Part shown: in pieces, positions 59,117 to 64,000 of the stretch
Layout of the letters: every line of letters starts with the position of its first letter
How positions within the stretch are numbered: the first letter of the stretch is position 1
NCBI RefSeq assembly: GCF_964019385.1
Contig: NC_088655.1
Coordinates: forward strand, 23,367,576-23,431,575
From: Sycon ciliatum
Taxonomy: Eukaryota > Porifera > Calcarea > Leucosolenida > Sycettidae
Direction of reading: 5' to 3'
DNA length: 64,000 nucleotides
Notes under the pieces: generated by a model
What the model was told of the DNA's origin: nothing
Seen by the model: the letters and a program-made list of their open reading frames with translations, nothing else
Databases searched by the model: none
Made by a program: the position numbers and the translations under genes

Positions 59117-61118
59117 GTATGTCTCATTAGAACCGGTTTTGATGATGATGCTGCCGCTAACACGCCAGTTCTGAACACATAGCAGGTATTACGACGTACG
59201 TTGACAAAGGTACATGCGAACAATGTTCTCCTTGGAAGGAGAGGATGCGATCAGCAAGATGTTAAGGGCACAAAAGTAGGGCTGAAACGAACACACTTTC
59301 TCAGAAATCAAATATTCTTGATGCTAACGAACGAATGAACAAATGTTCTTTTGAAGCAAACGTTACTTTTTACTGGGTGTTGTGTAACGTTTCGCAACAG
59401 CACGGCACCTCTGCATTGCACTGTGGCAAGTCCAAGGGGTTCGCTTCTTGTGGTCAGTCAAACCACGCTTTCATTGAGGTGTGGAGTGTACATACTCCAC
59501 ATATGTGAGTCTTGACATAAATTGCTGCATGCTGTATCTCCTGGTTGCATTGCTCTCCGGTATAGGTTAGCACATGTTGTCACCAAGGATGTGAACGCGA
59601 TGAAAGATCGGAAGTCCTGTGCGGGGCCTGATCTACCTGTATGTTCATACTCACACTGTGTAGACCACCTCGTATTATTTACTTGAAGGTATAGTTAAAC
59701 GACATGTAGCACCGAATAGTAGATCTTTTTGCAGTTCGAATATTCATCACTTCACCAATGTTTGTTCTTTAACGCTTAACGGTCAAATATTCCAATATTC
59801 GGTATATTGCCTTCAGCCCTACGCAAAAGCACTGAGGGCGCACGGAATCGAATCAAGAACAGGGTAAAACTATCGCATTCGTGAATGGTGTGTACGCGGA
59901 AAACAATGGTTGGTGGATATAATGTTCAACTCCAGTCGAAGATTACGGCCACAGATCATAAACAGTTTAGCATTGGACAGATGGCTGTTAACCCTTTAAG
60001 AGCCGCCCCATACTTGAATGCGTCGTAAACGACGCATTCAAATGCAAAACTTCAAAGGTCGTAACTCAGTCCAATCTCGCTCAAATCCAGTGATCGAAAT
60101 ATCCAGGGCGAAGAGAACACTCTCACCTGTCGGGAGAAACAATCCGCGAAGCGCTGCGAGCAACGATTCCCGAGATAAATCACTCGTAAGTTGAGCCGCG
60201 ATCGCGGCAATTTCAAAAGCGCGCAGTGCGACTTTAGTATTGAGAATTTTGAGACTTTTCGTCACGCTGGTTTACTCGAATTTGCATGGGTTTCACTGTT
60301 GATATTGTCAAGAGTACACAGCGAAAAAATTGGAACTCCACGATCGAGTAAAATGAAATATCTGGTGCGGGACGCAATTGGGCGCATTTGGGGCATTTTT
60401 CGTACTGTCGCTGCGATCTAGCGCTGGATAGACGGTGTGCTGGCTATCATGATCGACCTCATTCTCTTCCTCTCGCGGAGACCGTTCCAGGAAGCCCTAG
60501 ATTGTGAGGATTGAGTGAGTAGAACTGAAGCTATGATCCAAGGAACACGAAAAAATGCAGAATTTTGAAATTTTCCTGTGGCTCTTAAAGGGTTAATCAT
60601 GCAGTCAACTTAGGAAATAATCTTCTTTTGCCTTTCGGATGAAGCAAAATTCAAGAAAAAATAGTTTTGTGTATGAAATGGTACACGTAGTCCAGCATAT
60701 GGATGTCCTAACATTGCTTCTTGTTACTTCTTTTGCCAGACTCAGCATCTGCTTTATGAATTCCTTATTATTTTGAATGATTGGCTGAAACGTGATCTGA
60801 ACAAAACCTGAACATGAGGGCTAGCTGCGACCCTGCATACACCTTGCCCACTCCTCACCCCACCCCAGCATCTCACTTTCATTTTGTAACCAATCACCGC
60901 TGTGGAGTAGTTTGCTCAGGTAGGAATGACATGAGAAGCTACATGTACTTTTTCTTTTAAGGAAATGGTCCAACAAACCGTGGTATGCTACCGGCACCAG
61001 CCCCTTATTGCGCTTGCAACAAAAGTTTCAGTCCATTTATTCTCTTGCAATGTGGCTGCCGAAATCCAAATAGACTGCAGTGAATGCCATCTTTTGTTCT
61101 GTCTCATTCGGTTTGCAG
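59117..61118 (+). other. Intron Ig-10 to Ig-11
   Basis: This contains a TTAA element (59,992-60,592). Nothing is recognised at 59,120-59,985 or at 60,600-61,100. Confidence 0.6.
59992..60592. mobile_element. Non-autonomous TTAA element with palindrome
   Basis: TTAA (59,988-59,991) then CCCTTTAAGAGCC, matched by GGCTCTTAAAGGG then TTAA (60,593-60,596). A 28-bp imperfect palindrome (TTGAATGCGTCGT-AA-ACGACGCATTCAA) lies at 60,014-60,041. The inner phrase TTCCAGGAAGCCC is shared with related elements. It is 601 bp without a gene. Confidence 0.9.
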
Positions 61119-61412
61119 TACCAGTAACAATATCAAATGGCCCGCTTGTCTATGTGGAAGAGCATCAATTTGGCAGATCAATTTTATCTATGGTGATCGC
61201 TAGTCCAGTCAACCCAGACCCACCTGCACAGAATATTACCTGGCAGCACCCGGACAAACAGATACTTACAAATTCAAGTTCGCACTTTTTCCTCAACAAT
61301 CGGAGAACACTGGTGGTCGCTAATTCCCAACCCAGTGATGATGGCTTGTACATAGCTACTGTAGATAATGGCGTCGGAACTGCCACAATACAATTCAACC
61401 TCACTGTGTACA
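61119..61412 (+). CDS. Ig-like domain exon without cysteines (Ig-11)
   Basis: The exon encodes 98 residues beginning PVTISNGP. Ig-type features are NITWQHPD (core tryptophan) and the tyrosine-corner-like SDDGLYIATVDNGVG, ending FNLTVY. No cysteine is present, so the canonical disulphide is missing. The acceptor is GGTTTGCAG ending at 61,118 and the donor is GTAAGT at 61,413. Both sides are phase 1 and the frame is continuous from Ig-10b. It could be a degenerate Ig or an Ig-like beta-sandwich of another family. Confidence 0.75.
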
Positions 61413-61511
61413 GTAAGTAGTCACTGTGTCTTTCCCGCCTTAGGAAGATATGGGATCTATGTTTCTTCCTCTGTTTCTCTCTCTGTGTGTGTCTCTCTCT
61501 CTCTCTCTGTT

Positions 61512-61552
<41 letters not shown>

Positions 61553-61603
61553 TTCTTTCTTTCTCTCTCTCCCTCCATCTATCTATCTATGTATCTATCC
61601 TGT

Positions 61604-61640
61604 CTGATGAAGTGTTTTCACACGAAACTCGGAGTAAAAG
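61604..61640 (+). ncRNA. Hammerhead-ribozyme-like core, tentative
   Basis: CTGATGA (61,604-61,610), a small stem GTGT-TTTC-ACAC (61,612-61,623), GAAA (61,624-61,627) and then ACT-CGG-AGT-A follow the order of a type I hammerhead core. Stem I pairing is poor, so self-cleavage is doubtful. Hammerheads are known at the ends of Penelope-like retroelements. A degenerate copy lies at about 41,431-41,470. Confidence 0.35.
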
Positions 61641-61755
61641 CGGAAAGAGACTTGTTTGATTCATTGCTGTGTAATATTTGTATTACTGGCTCTGTCCATT
61701 GGACATTGAGCACTGTAAGCAGCCTAGGGACATTGGACAACTGTCTATCTATCTG

Positions 61756-61810
<55 letters not shown>

Positions 61811-62633
61811 GTTCTGACTTTCTCTCCATTTTCTCTAGGCCACCCAGAATAAATTCGTTGTTTCGGGTAACTTCACTCATCCGTACCAGGGTCGGTTGGG
61901 TTTTTTTTATTTTATTTTATATTTTTTTGTTTCTGCCATGGATGCATACATGTACTGTATGTACAGTGCCGGCAACTGAAATTCGACCCCTGAGCGGTGC
62001 GCTCACATCGCAAAGACCCAACACGGTATTGTAAAACTACGAAAATAATAGAGACCGCTAGAATGTGAACGCACCGCTGAGGGGTCGGATTTCAGTTGCC
62101 AGCACTGTAGAAGAGAACAACAAGGACAATCAAGGCTTGTTTGCTGCTACTTCAAGTTTCATGCTCTCGCAATCATCAGGCAACATCCTCCGGTGTACTG
62201 TATGTAGATTTTGCATATCGTATCTTCAAGCTTTTTTTCCGTCAAGCCAGTTGATCCGATCTGACCGTAGATGATCGAGCGCAGTCATTGCCCCTCAGGA
62301 CCAGATCTTGGCCTCGCTGGCAAACGAGTCTAACGAGCACCTCTCGCCGAATTTGCAGTCGCGTGAAAAATTACGGTCAGTCGGGTGACCCCAAACAACG
62401 AATTAATTCCGGGTGGCCCTGATTATGTACAATCTCTCTTGTGGTTAATACCTCCTCCCTCTACTTGTATGGGTGAGCACCTGGTCTAGGTGTTAACGTC
62501 CTTCATTCTGTGTGCGATGTAACCATGAGCGTCCAAGAAGGCATTGTGCATAGCATTCATAAGACAGAGATACAGGTATGGTGTGATAGACGTGAACCCA
62601 TTTTTTTTACAAAACAACCACAAACTATCACCA

Positions 62634-62870
62634 GGCAGGCACAGTCGGTTGGCCAAGTACCATGATCGAGACACGAGAGGTACCTGGTTTAAATCCTGCC
62701 TGGGAGCGGTTTTGCAAGTCGTACTGCTACCCACAGTCAAGTGAGAAGTTGTAGCCAGGGACAAGGGGTACATGGATCCAAGTAATGGGTGTTTTCGGCA
62801 TTTGTGCCTGTGCGGTGGTGAGACTTATCCCCTCGCCCCCACCATTAGGAGCTGCATACGATGATTGCAT
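62634..62870 (+). mobile_element. tRNA-derived SINE, plus strand
   Basis: The tRNA-like head has an A-box-like GTTGGCCAAG and a B-box GGTTTAAATCC (near 62,685). The body (ACCCACAGTCAAGTGAGAAG, TACATGGATCCAAGTAATGG, CCATTAGGAGCTGCAT) aligns with the SINE at 6,739-7,064. The 3' end is approximate. The open frame beginning at 62,785 is SINE body. Confidence 0.65.
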
Positions 62871-63466
62871 GGTTTACCGTGTGTTAGCGGTCGTCTTGAG
62901 GACCATGTTGGCCCTTCGCTCTACATCAGAGAGGCATAGAATTTATGGAGACAGCACAGGACCCTGGAACATGAAGCAAAATGGTTGTAGCTCCCTCGCT
63001 ACCAGTACCACTTTAGGCATGCTAGCATAAAGCATCAATGATTTGAATGCTTGAACTGAGTAGATGAATGCTGGTGTCGTGAGCTACATCAGTCCTTATC
63101 CAGTCTTTGCCACTGGAGCTAACCTGTGAATCAGTGCTTTGTGTATCTGGTGAACACCTGTGCGCCTCTAAACGAATTCACACGCTGTGGACGGTTTGCA
63201 GGTGTTTTACGAGAATACATTTACATGTGCTTCCTGCCAGGTGGTTAATACGTGGCATGCTTGAAATGGCAGGTGCAAATCAGCTGCAGCCACCGTGCAG
63301 GCATTGTTAGCAACTTCAGATATCCAATCTGTTGCGGTGAGCACGTATGGCCGCCATATAGTTGAGTCAGGAGATCCGGCTATGCAACCCCTTCGCAGGT
63401 ATATATTACATCCCAGTTTGCATAATTTCAGCACAGATTTGTAAACTTTGATACCCAAGAATCGAG

Positions 63467-63679
63467 AACCTCTGGTTGTCAGCTATCACCCTTTTCAACC
63501 CAAAATATCTCCGAATATGGTAATACTTGCCAGTGGAGCCTGTAGCAGGCCACACGGGAAAAAACAGTTCAATATCGTTGCTTGCGGGTCCAACGTTCGA
63601 GACGGCTTTCCACTGCCAGACGTTACGCTCGCTTCAAAGTACTTGATGCTCCATGATCTGCAGCTGTTAGAGTGGTTCG
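63467..63679 (+). CDS. Candidate phase-1 exon, doubtful
   Basis: The stretch reads PLVVSYHPFQPKISP ... FNIVACGSNVRDG and ends at a GTAAGC donor (63,680) in phase 1. A possible acceptor AG at 63,465-63,466 also gives phase 1, but its pyrimidine tract is poor. It has a faintly Ig-like start but no convincing core, and could be intronic. Confidence 0.2.
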
Positions 63680-64000
63680 GTAAGCACCTGGCACAGCAGT
63701 TCTGCATGCACATGTGTTCATGTAGGTTGCCTATGGCTGAGACACTTCTTAGCACTCCACATTTGCAGAACTGTGGGACATTTGCAGAACTGTGCTCTAA
63801 ACCGAAGTAGAAGTTTCGCTGTGAAAGCTGTTGTCCGGGTCTGGTGTTTGATGGTTTTAGCTTACCAAGAAATCCACCACTAGTCTTCTCAAGGCAGGAT
63901 TAATTTTCGGGTTAGATTTCTGGCGAAGACTTGAATGAATCTGTACCCTGCCTGGAGGAAGCAGTGATACTATGTTCACTTGGCCACTTCTCCGATCGAT

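Larger units (their letters stand above)
61413..64000 (+). other. 3' part of window, mostly repeats
   Basis: This has (GTCT)n and (TATC)n microsatellites (61,483-61,600; 61,740-61,810), a hammerhead-like motif (about 61,600-61,645), an inverted pair of about 45 bp (near 61,972-62,020 and 62,065-62,108) and a SINE (62,634-62,870). One weak candidate exon is listed separately. No transmembrane segment or poly(A) site of the host gene could be identified. Confidence 0.55.

Noticed and set aside
62785-63030. Phase-1 frame after a CCATTAG acceptor-like site
   Set aside because: The sequence up to about 62,870 aligns with the body of the SINE family, so the acceptor-like site is part of the repeat.

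Overview
This is animal (metazoan) nuclear DNA. No prokaryotic gene organisation is visible. Small GT-AG exons sit far apart in repeat-filled introns, and the mobile elements are eukaryotic (piggyBac, pogo/Tigger-like and Harbinger-like MITEs, tRNA-derived SINEs, a LINE tail). The phylum cannot be fixed from the sequence; a sponge, cnidarian or other invertebrate would fit.

Almost the whole window is one plus-strand gene that runs off the left edge and probably the right edge. I can place 23 exons between 166 and 61,412, giving about 5.4 kb of coding sequence (about 1,800 residues). They encode a modular extracellular protein in this order: WSC-Ig-WSC-Ig-WSC-Ig-Ig-EGF(Ca)-EGF-WSC-Ig-Ig-Ig-EGF(Ca)-EGF-WSC-Ig-Ig-Ig-Ig. 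Every domain is bounded by phase-1 introns, so any domain could be skipped without a frameshift. No signal peptide, transmembrane segment, promoter or poly(A) site of this gene can be identified here. Extracellular adhesion, recognition or glycan binding is inferred from the domains only.

Layout. 0-10.4 kb: three old WSC+Ig pairs. 10.4-17 kb: an intron with pogo-like MITEs and a complete 3.6-kb piggyBac element (11,795-15,403) inserted into one of them. 17-33.5 kb: module copy 1 (Ig, EGF-Ca, EGF, split WSC, Ig, Ig), carrying a 2.85-kb DNA transposon with a 653-aa DUF7869-like gene on the minus strand. 35.4-53.4 kb: module copy 2, a tandem segmental duplicate with matching exons, splice sites and intron borders. 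53.4-61.4 kb: a cluster of abutting MITEs, a (CTG)36 tract beside a splice acceptor, and two more Ig domains. 61.4-64 kb: repeats, a SINE and one doubtful exon.

The most interesting signals are: the repeated WSC/Ig/EGF architecture and its tandem module duplication; a set of TTAA-flanked piggyBac-type elements sharing a CCCTTT terminus but carrying different subterminal palindromes; a paralogous near-empty site that documents one such insertion; inverted or complementary repeats bracketing exon blocks of the gene; and a hammerhead-ribozyme-like core.
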